Positions 45,820-54,614 of a stretch of DNA of 64,000 nt are shown here, in pieces. Each line of letters opens with the position of its first letter. The stretch's first letter is position 1. Under the pieces are notes generated by a model. That model saw only the letters and a program-made list of their open reading frames with translations, ran no database searches and was not told the origin of the DNA. Source of the stretch: Ruminococcus sp. (GTDB lineage: Bacteria; Bacillota; Clostridia; Oscillospirales; Ruminococcaceae); contig SVNV01000002.1 of NCBI GenBank assembly GCA_015066705.1, forward strand, positions 62,001 through 126,000, in the 5' to 3' direction. Made by a program: the position numbers and the translations under genes.

Positions 45820-47937
45820 ATGTTTGAAAATTACAGAACATTTGAAACCACATATGCAGGCAGACCGATTGTGGTTGAAACAGGCAAGACTTGTGAACTT
45901 TCTAACGGTTCATGCTGGGTAAGATACGGCGAAACTGTTGTTATGGCTAACGTAACAGCAAGTGCTAAGCCAAGAGAAGGCGTTGACTTCTTCCCACTTT
46001 CAGTTGACTATGAAGAAAAGCTCTATGCAGTAGGTAAGATTCCTGGCTCATTTCTCAAGAGAGAAGGTAAGCCATCAGATAAGGCTATCCTTACATCAAG
46101 ATGTGTAGACAGACCAATCAGACCACTTTTCCCTAAGGATATGAGAAATGACGTTTCAGTTGTTATGACAGTTCTTGCTGTTGACCCTGACTGTTCACCT
46201 GAAATCGCTGGTATGATTGCTACTTCTATTGCAATTTCTATTTCAGATATTCCTTGGAATGGTCCTGTTGCAAGCATTAACGTTGGTTATGTTGATGAAC
46301 AGCTGGTTCTCAACCCAACTCTCGAAGAAAGAGCAAAGAATACTCTTAACCTTACAGTTGCAGGCTCTGCTGAAAAGATTGTTATGATTGAAGCAGGCGC
46401 TGAAGAAATTCCTGATGACCTTATGCTCGAAGCAATCCTTAAAGGTCACGAAGAAATCAAGAAGATGGTTGCTTTCATTTCTGATATTCAGAAAGAAATC
46501 GGCAAGCCAAAGTTTGAATTTGAATCACAGGAAGTTGACCACGACCTCTTTGATAAGGTTGAGGCTCTCGTTGGTGAAGATGTTAAATATGCTCTTGATA
46601 CAAACGACAAGAATGTAAGAGATGCAAGACTTCAGCCAATCGTTGATAAGGTTCACGCTGAATTTGACGAGCAGTATCCTGAAAAGGTTGCTATGCTTGA
46701 TGAAATTATGTACAAGCTTCAGAAGAAGATTGTTAGAAACTGGCTCTACGATGGTAAACGTGTAGACGGCAGAGGCATTGACGAAATCAGACCTCTTGCT
46801 GCTGAAGTAGGACTTCTCCCAAGAGTTCACGGCTCAGGTCTCTTTACAAGAGGACAGACACAGGTTCTTACTATCTGTACACTTGGTCCTGTAAGTGATG
46901 CTCAGAAGATTGATGGCCTTGATGAAGAAGAATCAAAGAGATATATGCACCAGTATAACTTCCCAAGCTATTCTGTAGGTGAAACAAGACCTTCAAGAGG
47001 CCCAGGAAGAAGAGAAATCGGTCACGGCGCTCTCGCTGAAAGAGCTCTTGAACCGGTTATCCCATCAGTTGAAGACTTCCCATATGCTATCAGAATGGTT
47101 TCAGAAGTTCTTTCTTCAAACGGTTCAACATCACAGGGTTCAATCTGTGGTTCAACTCTTGCTCTTATGGACGCAGGCGTTCCTATCAAGGCTCCTGTTG
47201 CTGGTATTTCATGTGGTCTTATCACCAAGGAAGACGGAAGCTGGATGACAATGGTTGACATTCAGGGACTTGAAGACTTCTACGGCGATATGGACTTTAA
47301 GGTTGGTGGTACACATAAGGGTATCACAGCTATTCAGGTAGATATTAAGGTTGACGGTCTTACACCTGACATCATCAAGGAAGCTTTTGCTAAGACACAT
47401 AAAGCAAGACTCCACATTCTCGACGAAGTAATGCTTAAGGCTATTCCTGAATACAGACCAACAGTTAATAAGTGGGCACCTAAGATGCTTACAACTAAGG
47501 TTCCTGTTGATAAAATCAGAGAAGTTATCGGAAGCGGTGGAAAGGTTATCCAGAAGATTTCTGCTGAATGTGAAGTTAAGATTGATATTGAAGAAGACGG
47601 AAATGTATTTGTTTCAGGTCTTGACCTCGAAAAGGCTCAGAATGCTATCAATATCATCAATACAATCGCTAATGACCCTGAGGTTGGCTCAATCTACAAG
47701 GGTAAGGTTGTAAGAATTATGGACTTCGGCGCTTTTGTTGAAATCGCACCAGGTAAGGACGGTCTTGTTCATATTTCTAAGCTTGATATGAACAGAGTAA
47801 ACAAGGTTGAAGATGTTGTTTCAATCGGCGACGAAATCGTAGTTAAGGTTATGGAAATTGATAAGCAGGGTAGAATTAACCTTTCAAGAAAGGACGCTCT
47901 TGCTGATATCGAAGCCAAGAAGAACGCTGAAAACTAA
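45820..47937 (+). CDS. pnp: polyribonucleotide nucleotidyltransferase (PNPase)
   Basis: A phosphorolytic 3'-5' exoribonuclease. 705 aa with two RNase PH-like domains (first ends about residue 220; active-site region in the second: GRREIGHGALAERAL and SNGSTSQGS), a KH domain (IREVIGSGGKVIQKI, about 565-580) and an S1 domain (YKGKVVRIMDFGAFVEIAPG). ATG 45820 is used, with TCGGAGG 7 nt upstream; a frame-open ATG at 45775 would fall in the leader hairpin. A strong terminator follows. Confidence 0.98.
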   Translation: MFENYRTFETTYAGRPIVVETGKTCELSNGSCWVRYGETVVMANVTASAKPREGVDFFPLSVDYEEKLYAVGKIPGSFLKREGKPSDKAILTSRCVDRPIRPLFPKDMRNDVSVVMTVLAVDPDCSPEIAGMIATSIAISISDIPWNGPVASINVGYVDEQLVLNPTLEERAKNTLNLTVAGSAEKIVMIEAGAEEIPDDLMLEAILKGHEEIKKMVAFISDIQKEIGKPKFEFESQEVDHDLFDKVEALVGEDVKYALDTNDKNVRDARLQPIVDKVHAEFDEQYPEKVAMLDEIMYKLQKKIVRNWLYDGKRVDGRGIDEIRPLAAEVGLLPRVHGSGLFTRGQTQVLTICTLGPVSDAQKIDGLDEEESKRYMHQYNFPSYSVGETRPSRGPGRREIGHGALAERALEPVIPSVEDFPYAIRMVSEVLSSNGSTSQGSICGSTLALMDAGVPIKAPVAGISCGLITKEDGSWMTMVDIQGLEDFYGDMDFKVGGTHKGITAIQVDIKVDGLTPDIIKEAFAKTHKARLHILDEVMLKAIPEYRPTVNKWAPKMLTTKVPVDKIREVIGSGGKVIQKISAECEVKIDIEEDGNVFVSGLDLEKAQNAINIINTIANDPEVGSIYKGKVVRIMDFGAFVEIAPGKDGLVHISKLDMNRVNKVEDVVSIGDEIVVKVMEIDKQGRINLSRKDALADIEAKKNAEN

Positions 47938-47948
47938 TTAAAGAATTT

Positions 47949-47980
47949 AAGGGTGAAGAAATTCACCCTTTTATTTTTTG
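47949..47980 (+). terminator. terminator of pnp
   Basis: AAGGGTGAA (47949-47957) with TTCACCCTT (47962-47970), GAAA tetraloop, T-rich tract. Confidence 0.88.
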
Positions 47981-47983
47981 TAC

Positions 47984-48012
47984 TTGAAAAAATCGAACAT
48001 TTGTAGTAAAAT
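47984..48012 (+). promoter_or_regulatory. promoter of the small membrane protein-recD2-comF run
   Basis: TTGAAA (47984-47989), 17-bp spacer, TAAAAT (48007-48012), just behind the pnp terminator. Confidence 0.65.
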
Positions 48013-48083
48013 AATATTGTACTTTCACAATGATTAGCGGTATTTCATATTTTGTAGTAATCAGTTGTGAAAGGGTGATTTTT

Positions 48084-48455
48084 TTGAATGAAATAGTTAT
48101 TGCTGTTTTGACTTTACTTGCAGTTTGTCTGATAACTTCTTTGCTTCTTTGTTATACAAAATACAAGAAAAAACAGCATAAACAGGGCGTAATCATCATA
48201 CCTGTCAATAATGATAGTGAAAATGTTGATTATGCAGTCAAATCCTCTTACTTTGAAGAGTGCTTTGATAATACAACCTCCGGACGTGAAATACTTATTG
48301 TGGATTTTGGCTGTTCTCCACAGGTGTGGGAGCACTATGTACGTCTTGCTTCGCAGTATAGCACAGTTCATACAATAAATAGCTACGAGCTTGTTGCTTA
48401 TATCAAAGTGAAATATATTAAAAAATATGATTATATAAATCAGAAAGGACCGTAA
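48084..48455 (+). CDS. small membrane-anchored protein of unknown function
   Basis: 123 aa starting at TTG 48084, with AAGGGTGA about 6 nt upstream; an in-frame ATG at 48030 has no ribosome site. One N-terminal membrane helix (IVIAVLTLLAVCLITSLLLC) is followed by a Lys-rich stop-transfer stretch (YTKYKKKQHK), so the soluble part is cytoplasmic. That part contains EILIVDFGCSPQVWEHYVRL and ends in a Lys/Tyr-rich tail. No family recognised. Its stop codon touches the recD2 start. Confidence 0.7.
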   Translation: MNEIVIAVLTLLAVCLITSLLLCYTKYKKKQHKQGVIIIPVNNDSENVDYAVKSSYFEECFDNTTSGREILIVDFGCSPQVWEHYVRLASQYSTVHTINSYELVAYIKVKYIKKYDYINQKGP

Positions 48456-50696
48456 ATGCAGGATAAAGAAATGACATTTCTTGAAGGGAATGTGGATTGT
48501 GTAGTATATAGAAATGATGATAACGGATTTGCGGTTCTGACACTTGATGTAGATAATGAGCCGATTACTGTTGTGGGAGATTTTGGAAATGTCGAAGAAG
48601 GAGAAGAACTGAAGCTTACAGGTGAGTTTGTAAATCACCATAAATTCGGGCTTCAGTTTAAGGCTCACCTTTGTGAAAGAGCTTTGCCTAAAAGTACTTC
48701 TGCTATAAGAAAATATCTTTCAAGCGGAGTTATAAAAGGAATCGGCCCTGTTCTTGCAAGGAAAATTGTTAAGGAATATGGCGAAAATACCTTTGAAATA
48801 TTTGAAAACGACTCAGACAGACTTCTTGAAATAGACGGAATTTCCCCTAAAAGCCTGAAAAAGATTATGGAAAGCTATAAACACGTTTTTGGCGTGAGAA
48901 GTCTTATGGTTTTTCTCTCAAAGTATGAGATTCCTGCGTCATTTGGTGTTCGTGCGTGGAAAAAATGGAGCCATAATGCTCAGGAAGCTATAAAGAAAAA
49001 CCCTTATCTTCTTTGTTCTTATGGCATTGAATATCCTTTTTCTAAGGTTGAGGAGTTTGCTAAACGTCTTGACATTCCTTCTGATGATGAAAACAGGGTA
49101 AAAGCCGGAATTTTCTGGGTTTTGTCTGAAAATACAAAACTTGGTCATACCTGTCTGCCTGCCGATAGACTTAAAGAAACTACTATGAAGTTTCTTTCTA
49201 TTGATGAGAATACTTATGATACAGTCCTCAGAAACGAAATTGTCGAAGAAAATTTAAATATTTATTATAAAAATAAACGACTTTTTATAATGCTTAAGGA
49301 TTATTATCAGGCTGAGGATTATATATCAAGACGTCTTAAAATTATGCGGGATATGTCTTACGATAATGAAATTGACTTTTCAGACGTTATCGACCTCGCA
49401 GAAGAGCAGTTTGATATCAGATATGAAGAAATTCAGAGAAAAGCTATAAATACAGCACTTTCAAGAGGATTTCTTGTGCTTACGGGAGGCCCCGGTACCG
49501 GAAAAACAACAACTCTTAACGGGATAATTTCTCTCTTTCAGCAACAGGGAATGAATGTTATGATTACTGCACCTACCGGAAGGGCTGCTAAGAGAATTTC
49601 TGACCTTACAGGCTTTGAGGCAAAGACTATTCACAGACTTCTTGAAGTTAAGTTTTCTGACGGAGAAATACCTAAGTTTGTACATAATGAAAATAATCAA
49701 CTTGATTGTGATGTAATGATTATCGACGAAATGTCAATGGTGGATTCTCTTTTGTTTGAGGCACTTCTCAGAGCGTTGAAATTTAATTGTAATCTGATTA
49801 TGGTCGGTGACTCCGACCAGCTTCCGTCTGTTGGCGCCGGAAATGTATTGAAGGATATTATTGACAGTAAAATCGTTCCTACGGTTGAACTTAAGGAAAT
49901 TTTCAGACAGGTTGAAAGCTCTAAAATCGTTGTTAATGCTCATAAAATAGTTCACGGTGAAATGATTGACCTGACTGATAAATCAAGTGACTTTTTCTTT
50001 TTTCAGAGGCTTGAGTATGAGGATTTGCAGTCGCTTGTGGTTGAACTTGTAGAAAAAAGACTTCCTGAAGCATATGGTTATGACTCTTTTGAGGATATAC
50101 AGGTGCTTTCTCCTACAAGAAAAGGTCCTTCTGGAACTGTTGAGCTAAATAAAATCATTCAAGCAAAGCTGAATCCACCGTTAAAGGATAAATCCGAAAT
50201 CAAATCTTATCTATATACATTTCGTGTCGGTGATAAGGTTATGCAGACAAGAAATAATTACGATATTCTATGGAAAAAGCTCGACGATGAAGGTGATGAA
50301 ACTGAGCAGGGGGCAGGTATATTCAACGGTGATATCGGCAGAATTACTGCACTCAATCGTGTTCTTGGAGTAATCACCATTGATTTTGACGGAAGAATCT
50401 GTAAGTATAATACGGATATGCTTGAGGATATTGAGCTTGCTTATGCTGTTACTGTGCATAAAAGTCAGGGAAGCGAGTTTGATGTTGTAATTCTTTCTGC
50501 ATTCAAAGGATATGATAAGCTATATTACAGAAATCTGCTGTACACCGCTGTTACAAGAGCTAAAAAACTGCTTATTATTGTTGGCTCATCGAACAGAGTT
50601 GAGTATATGATAAACAATAACAGACGTACAAACAGATACACTGCGTTAAAGAATATGCTTTGTGAAACTATTGAGGATACATATGAAATCGATTAA
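48456..50696 (+). CDS. recD2: RecD-like DNA helicase (RecD2/YrrC)
   Basis: A 5'-3' superfamily 1B helicase. 746 aa with the long N-terminal region of RecD2 that RecD of RecBCD lacks, including helix-hairpin-helix type IKGIGPVLARKIVKEYG. Walker A GGPGTGKT (about residues 344-351), Walker B VMIIDEMSMVD, motif GDSDQLPSVGAG, and C-terminal YAVTVHKSQGSEFDVVIL with the SH3-like insertion. No RecB or RecC is nearby, as expected. It is preceded by AAAGGA and overlaps comF by 14 bp. Confidence 0.96.
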   Translation: MQDKEMTFLEGNVDCVVYRNDDNGFAVLTLDVDNEPITVVGDFGNVEEGEELKLTGEFVNHHKFGLQFKAHLCERALPKSTSAIRKYLSSGVIKGIGPVLARKIVKEYGENTFEIFENDSDRLLEIDGISPKSLKKIMESYKHVFGVRSLMVFLSKYEIPASFGVRAWKKWSHNAQEAIKKNPYLLCSYGIEYPFSKVEEFAKRLDIPSDDENRVKAGIFWVLSENTKLGHTCLPADRLKETTMKFLSIDENTYDTVLRNEIVEENLNIYYKNKRLFIMLKDYYQAEDYISRRLKIMRDMSYDNEIDFSDVIDLAEEQFDIRYEEIQRKAINTALSRGFLVLTGGPGTGKTTTLNGIISLFQQQGMNVMITAPTGRAAKRISDLTGFEAKTIHRLLEVKFSDGEIPKFVHNENNQLDCDVMIIDEMSMVDSLLFEALLRALKFNCNLIMVGDSDQLPSVGAGNVLKDIIDSKIVPTVELKEIFRQVESSKIVVNAHKIVHGEMIDLTDKSSDFFFFQRLEYEDLQSLVVELVEKRLPEAYGYDSFEDIQVLSPTRKGPSGTVELNKIIQAKLNPPLKDKSEIKSYLYTFRVGDKVMQTRNNYDILWKKLDDEGDETEQGAGIFNGDIGRITALNRVLGVITIDFDGRICKYNTDMLEDIELAYAVTVHKSQGSEFDVVILSAFKGYDKLYYRNLLYTAVTRAKKLLIIVGSSNRVEYMINNNRRTNRYTALKNMLCETIEDTYEID

Positions 50697-51399
50697 ATTT
50701 ATGTTGTTTGATAAAAGATTCTGGCTTGACCTTTTAGCGCCTAACAGATGTGCTTTCTGCGACGAAATAATCAGTTACGACAAGCTTTGCTGCGATGACT
50801 GTGAGAATAGTATTCCTTATATTGACAGAAAGCTTTGTGATAAATGCGGAAAAGCTTCTTGTTTCTGTGATGAAAACATAAGCTATGATAGTTGTGTAAG
50901 CGTAGTCTGGTATGATAACAGTATGGTAGCACCTGTTGTAAGATTCAAGACTAAAATGCCTGATAACTTTTCTGATTTTTTCTCAATGAAAATTGTTGAT
51001 TTGCTTAAAAGTAAGAATCTCACGCAATTTGACCTTGTAACCTGTACACCTATCGGAAAATCAGCGTATAAGGATAAAGGATTTAACCACGCATCTGTTT
51101 TGGGAAAATGTGTTGCCGAAAATTTGAATTTGCCTTTTGATGATAGAATTCTATATAAAAACAAAAACGTATCTGTTCAGCATACGCTTTCCTATGATGA
51201 AAGAATCAAAAATGCAAGTAAATCATTTTCTTTTAACAGCAAAAAAGATGTAAAAGGTATGAAAATTCTTTTGTGTGATGATATCATAACAACAGGAAGT
51301 ACTTTGAATGCATGTGCAAAGCTTTTAAAAGACAATGGTGCTGAGCTTGTTGTTTGTGCTGTTGCTTGCAATACTAAATATAATAAAGAAACCGTATGA
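50683..51399 (+). CDS. comF: ComF family protein
   Basis: 238 aa. N-terminal zinc-finger cysteines (RCAFCDE, LCCDDC, LCDKCGKASCFC) and a C-terminal phosphoribosyltransferase-type domain with VTCTPIGKSAYKDKGFNHA and the PRPP loop LLCDDIITTGSTL. In competent bacteria ComF works with the helicase ComFA in DNA uptake. ATG 50683 has GAGGA 6-7 nt upstream and overlaps the end of recD2. Its stop codon lies inside the terminator hairpin. Confidence 0.92.
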   Translation: MKSIKFMLFDKRFWLDLLAPNRCAFCDEIISYDKLCCDDCENSIPYIDRKLCDKCGKASCFCDENISYDSCVSVVWYDNSMVAPVVRFKTKMPDNFSDFFSMKIVDLLKSKNLTQFDLVTCTPIGKSAYKDKGFNHASVLGKCVAENLNLPFDDRILYKNKNVSVQHTLSYDERIKNASKSFSFNSKKDVKGMKILLCDDIITTGSTLNACAKLLKDNGAELVVCAVACNTKYNKETV

Positions 51400-51417
51400 T
51401 AACATACGGTTTTTTTG
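51390..51417 (+). terminator. terminator of recD2-comF
   Basis: AACCGTATG (51390-51398) with CATACGGTT (51403-51411), 4-nt loop, then TTTTTT. The comF stop (51397-51399) is part of the stem. Confidence 0.87.
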
Positions 51418-51452
51418 TTTCATTTGAGAAATACTAATAAAGAGGTGGTATT

Positions 51453-51647
51453 ATGATTTGTAAAAAAGAATTGAACTGTATTGAAAAACTAATTGAGACA
51501 GAAAAGGATTCTCTGGAAATTATCAGGGGCTTGATAAACGAAGTCAATGAGCCACAGCTCAGAACAGAAATACAGAGTGTTATTTCATCACACAGAAATC
51601 ATATTTCAAAACTTTTGAGTGTATTGGAGAAAAATAATGAAAAATAG
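51453..51647 (+). CDS. small helical protein, unknown function
   Basis: 64 aa with AAAGAGGTGG about 6 nt before ATG. Entirely predicted helical and charged (CIEKLIETEKDSLEIIRGLI, SSHRNHISKLLSVLEKN), with two Cys near the N terminus. The heptad-like spacing of Leu/Ile suggests a helical hairpin, vaguely like ferritin-fold or spore-coat small proteins, but I cannot assign it. It overlaps the next small gene by 11 bp. Confidence 0.7.
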   Translation: MICKKELNCIEKLIETEKDSLEIIRGLINEVNEPQLRTEIQSVISSHRNHISKLLSVLEKNNEK

Positions 51648-51888
51648 TGATATCAAAATAGCTGAAAAGCTTCAGAATCTTGTTAAAAGACTAATTGTAG
51701 ATTATGGTAATGGAATAATAAAGGTCGAGGATAAAAATGCTTTTGAGGAAATTTCTTCAATTTTAAATGAGAAAATTACAATTCTCACAAATCTAAGAAA
51801 TTATACGCTCCCATATAAAGAAAACTGCACGCTGATTCCCGCTTGTAAAGAGGAAATCCGTGCAGTTGTCGACAAATTTAGCCATTAG
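51637..51888 (+). CDS. small helical protein, unknown function
   Basis: 83 aa, ATG 51637 with GGAGA 7 nt upstream, overlapping the previous small gene by 11 bp, so the two are coupled. Mostly helical (KIAEKLQNLVKRLIVDYGNG, FEEISSILNEKITILTNLRN), two Cys in the C-terminal third. Its 3' end overlaps the convergent mscS gene by 11 bp. No family recognised. Confidence 0.65.
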   Translation: MKNSDIKIAEKLQNLVKRLIVDYGNGIIKVEDKNAFEEISSILNEKITILTNLRNYTLPYKENCTLIPACKEEIRAVVDKFSH

Positions 51889-52678
51889 TAATTCTGACAT
51901 CAAGCTGATTGTAAGGAATTGTAATTCCATTTGAATCAAAGATATCTTTGATGCCCTCAAGCATATCGAATTTGAGCTTGAAATAATTTTCGTTTTTAAC
52001 CCATACCCTTGAAACTATTGTTATAGCAGAAGCGTCGTGAGAAGTCATTCTTACAAGTGGTTCTTCAGGTGCTCTGAGCGCAAGGGGATGTTTGTTTATA
52101 TATTCAAGAATAAGTGAAATCGCTTTTCTGTAATCATCGTTATAGTCAACAGAAAAATTCATATCAAGACGTCTTAAATCCTCTTCAGAATAGTTTGTAA
52201 CTGAAGTTGATGTGATGTTTCCGTTTGGAATATGCACAGCCTTGTTATCTGTTGTAAGAAGTCTTGTATAAAGTATGGAAATCTCATCGACAGTTCCGAT
52301 ATCTGAACCTATTTCAACGAAATCACCCTTTTTAAACGGTTTTGAAAAAAGAATTATAAATCCTCCTGCAATATTGGAAAGGCTGTTCTGAAGAGCAAGA
52401 CCGATTGCAAGACCGGCTGCACTCACTGCCGCAATTATTGAAGTCATAGGAACCTTAAGTGCTGACAGGAATATGATGAAAACAAACATATAAAGTATTG
52501 TTTTTACAAGGGAAAGAAGGAATCCGTGTGCAGTAGGTTCGATTTTACTCTTTTTGAGCCCCTTTGTCATTATTTTGATTGCAATTTTGGTGAAAATTGT
52601 ACCGGCAACAAGAATGATTAATGCAGAAATAATAGTAGGCATAAGAACTTCAAGCCAATCTAAAAAACGTTTTAACAT
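51878..52678 (-). CDS. MscS-family mechanosensitive channel
   Basis: 266 aa, three N-terminal membrane helices and the cytoplasmic beta/alpha vestibule. The pore helix and following beta domain show LAIGLALQNSLSNIAGGFII and the family block FKKGDFVEIGSDIGTVDEI. The size matches the smallest MscS class, which opens under hypo-osmotic stress. AAAGGAG before the ATG on the - strand. No separate terminator is visible; the two genes collide tail to tail with an 11-bp overlap. Confidence 0.94.
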   Translation of the reverse strand: MLKRFLDWLEVLMPTIISALIILVAGTIFTKIAIKIMTKGLKKSKIEPTAHGFLLSLVKTILYMFVFIIFLSALKVPMTSIIAAVSAAGLAIGLALQNSLSNIAGGFIILFSKPFKKGDFVEIGSDIGTVDEISILYTRLLTTDNKAVHIPNGNITSTSVTNYSEEDLRRLDMNFSVDYNDDYRKAISLILEYINKHPLALRAPEEPLVRMTSHDASAITIVSRVWVKNENYFKLKFDMLEGIKDIFDSNGITIPYNQLDVRITNG

Positions 52679-52826
52679 ATAATTTCTCCTTTAGTGTTTA
52701 TATATATATTCTATCATAATTCTATCCTTTTGAAAAGATATTTTTTGTATAAAAAACAGATGAACTGTTGCACAAAATTTATGCTTTATAATTATGAAAT
52801 TTGTGAAAATTATTCCTTTAAATCAC

Positions 52827-52855
52827 TTGTAAATAAACTTAAAATGTAGTATAAT
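52827..52855 (+). promoter_or_regulatory. promoter of oadG-oadB
   Basis: TTGTAA (52827-52832), 17-bp spacer, TATAAT (52850-52855). Confidence 0.75.
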
Positions 52856-52892
52856 TTATGTGATATTGAAATTTATTATAAGGAGAATTGAA

Positions 52893-53297
52893 ATGAATCC
52901 AAATGTAACTCTTTTGGCTGATGTTCTTGAAATGAATGTTGAAAATGTTGCAGCTGTTGTTATTACAGGGCTTATAGTTGTATTTATCGGACTGATACTT
53001 CTTATCGCTTTTGTTAGCTTTCTTGGTAAGTTTTTCACTAAGAAGCCTAAAGCTAAAAAAGTAAAAAAGGCTTCATATGTTAAAGAAGAAAAAGTGAATG
53101 TTCCTAAGGTAGCTACTCCACCGGTTGTAGAAGAGGGAATCAGTGATGAGATAGTTGCTGTTATTGCTGCTGCAATCGCTGCTATGGGTGCAAAGAGCGG
53201 TAAAAAACTTGCTCTCCGAAGCGTAAGAACAGCTAAACCTCAGAGAAATGCTTGGGCTTCTGCCGGAATTATGGAAAACACAAGACCTTTCTTTTAA
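52893..53297 (+). CDS. OadG family protein (Na+-pump decarboxylase gamma subunit)
   Basis: 134 aa. One membrane helix (VVITGLIVVFIGLILLIAFV), a Lys-rich cytoplasmic linker (KKPKAKKVKKASY) and a Pro/Val-rich stretch followed by ISDEIVAVIAAAIAAMGA and the C-terminal WASAGIMENTRPFF typical of clostridial OadG proteins. The gamma subunit anchors the complex and helps assembly. ATG 52893 with AAGGAGA 6 nt upstream; an upstream ATG at 52860 lies next to the -10 box and is excluded. No biotin-attachment AMKM motif is present. Confidence 0.87.
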   Translation: MNPNVTLLADVLEMNVENVAAVVITGLIVVFIGLILLIAFVSFLGKFFTKKPKAKKVKKASYVKEEKVNVPKVATPPVVEEGISDEIVAVIAAAIAAMGAKSGKKLALRSVRTAKPQRNAWASAGIMENTRPFF

Positions 53298-53337
53298 GTT
53301 CTTGCAATCAACATAATATGAAAGGACAATTTAATCT

Positions 53338-54540
53338 ATGATTTCTAAATTTATTGATACTCTTGTAAATATTGCTCAGGAATCAGGCTTGTATGAGATT
53401 TGTACAAACTTCCTTGACGGTGGATACAAGAACCTCATTATGATACTTATTTCATTCCTTTTTATGTATCTTGCAATCGGAAGAGGCTTTGAGCCACTTC
53501 TTCTTTTGCCAATTTCTTTCGGTATGCTTCTTACAAACCTTCCTCTTACAGGAATGTATCACCCTGAACTTTTTGCCGGTGATATTAATTTCGGCGACGT
53601 TTTACATAATGGTGGTCTTTTGGATATTTTGTATCTTGGTGTTAAGCTACAGATTTATCCACCGCTTATCTTCCTTGGAATCGGTGCAATGACAGACTTT
53701 GCTCCACTTATTGCTAACCCTAAGAGCTTTCTTCTCGGTGCTGCTGCACAGGCTGGTATCTTCATTACATTTGTTGGTGCGGCACTTCTTGGATTTACAG
53801 CTGCTGAAGCTGGTTCAATCGCTATTATCGGCGGTGCTGACGGACCTACAGCTATTTTCGTTTCATCAAAGCTTCTTGCGGGAGGCAAATATGATATTGA
53901 CGTAGGTACAATAGCGCTTGCGGCTTATACATATATGGCACTTGTTCCGCTTATTCAGCCACCTATTATGAGAGCACTCACAACAAAGAAGGAAAGAGCA
54001 GTTAAAATGGGACAGCTCAGAACTGTTTCAAAGACAGAAAAGATTATTTTCCCGATTGCTGTAACAACTATTATCGCACTTCTTGTTCCTTCTGCTGCAC
54101 CGCTTGTAGGTATGCTTATGCTTGGTAACCTTCTTAAGGAAAGCGGTTGCTGTGACAGACTTGTTAAGACCGCTCAGAATGAACTTATGAATATCATTAC
54201 AATCTTCCTCGGAATTTCAGTTGGTGCTACAACTACTGCTGATAAGATTATCAATCTCAAGTTTGGTGGAGTTATTCTCCTGGGTGTTGTTGCGTTTTCA
54301 CTTGGTACTGCTTGCGGACTTCTCTTTGGTAAGCTTATGTATGTAGTTACAGGTGGCAAGATTAACCCACTTATCGGTTCGGCAGGTGTATCAGCTGTGC
54401 CAATGGCTGCCAGAGTTTCGCAGAAGGTTGGTCAGGAAACTGACAACACAAACTACCTCCTTATGCACGCTATGGGACCAAACGTTGCAGGTGTAATTGG
54501 TTCTGCTGTTGCGGCTGGTGTACTTCTTAATATCATTTAA
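53338..54540 (+). CDS. oadB: sodium ion-translocating decarboxylase subunit beta
   Basis: 400 aa, polytopic integral subunit that couples decarboxylation of carboxybiotin to Na+ export (OadB/MmdB/GcdB family). The conserved IIGGADGPTAIFVS block (about residues 162-175) contains the Asp essential for Na+ transport; GMLLTNLP, IGAMTDFAPLIANP and SAVPMAARVSQKVG are further family blocks. 40 bp after oadG with its own ribosome site (AAAGGA). The carboxyltransferase and biotin carrier are not in this window, so the substrate (oxaloacetate, methylmalonyl-CoA or glutaconyl-CoA) is open. Confidence 0.95.
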   Translation: MISKFIDTLVNIAQESGLYEICTNFLDGGYKNLIMILISFLFMYLAIGRGFEPLLLLPISFGMLLTNLPLTGMYHPELFAGDINFGDVLHNGGLLDILYLGVKLQIYPPLIFLGIGAMTDFAPLIANPKSFLLGAAAQAGIFITFVGAALLGFTAAEAGSIAIIGGADGPTAIFVSSKLLAGGKYDIDVGTIALAAYTYMALVPLIQPPIMRALTTKKERAVKMGQLRTVSKTEKIIFPIAVTTIIALLVPSAAPLVGMLMLGNLLKESGCCDRLVKTAQNELMNIITIFLGISVGATTTADKIINLKFGGVILLGVVAFSLGTACGLLFGKLMYVVTGGKINPLIGSAGVSAVPMAARVSQKVGQETDNTNYLLMHAMGPNVAGVIGSAVAAGVLLNII

Positions 54541-54543
54541 CTA

Positions 54544-54572
54544 TTGACTAAAATTTAAATTGACGTTATAAT
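54544..54572 (+). promoter_or_regulatory. promoter of yfbR overlapping the oadB terminator
   Basis: TTGACT (54544-54549), 17-bp spacer, TATAAT (54567-54572). The -10 box runs into the first arm of the oadB terminator hairpin, so transcripts from here begin within that arm. Confidence 0.65.
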
Positions 54573-54604
54573 TAAGCTATCCTTATGGGTAGCTTAATTT
54601 TTTG
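54571..54604 (+). terminator. terminator of oadG-oadB
   Basis: ATTAAGCTATCC (54571-54582) with GGGTAGCTTAAT (54587-54598), one G-U pair, 4-nt loop, T run. Confidence 0.85.
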
Positions 54605-54614
54605 AGGTGTTATT

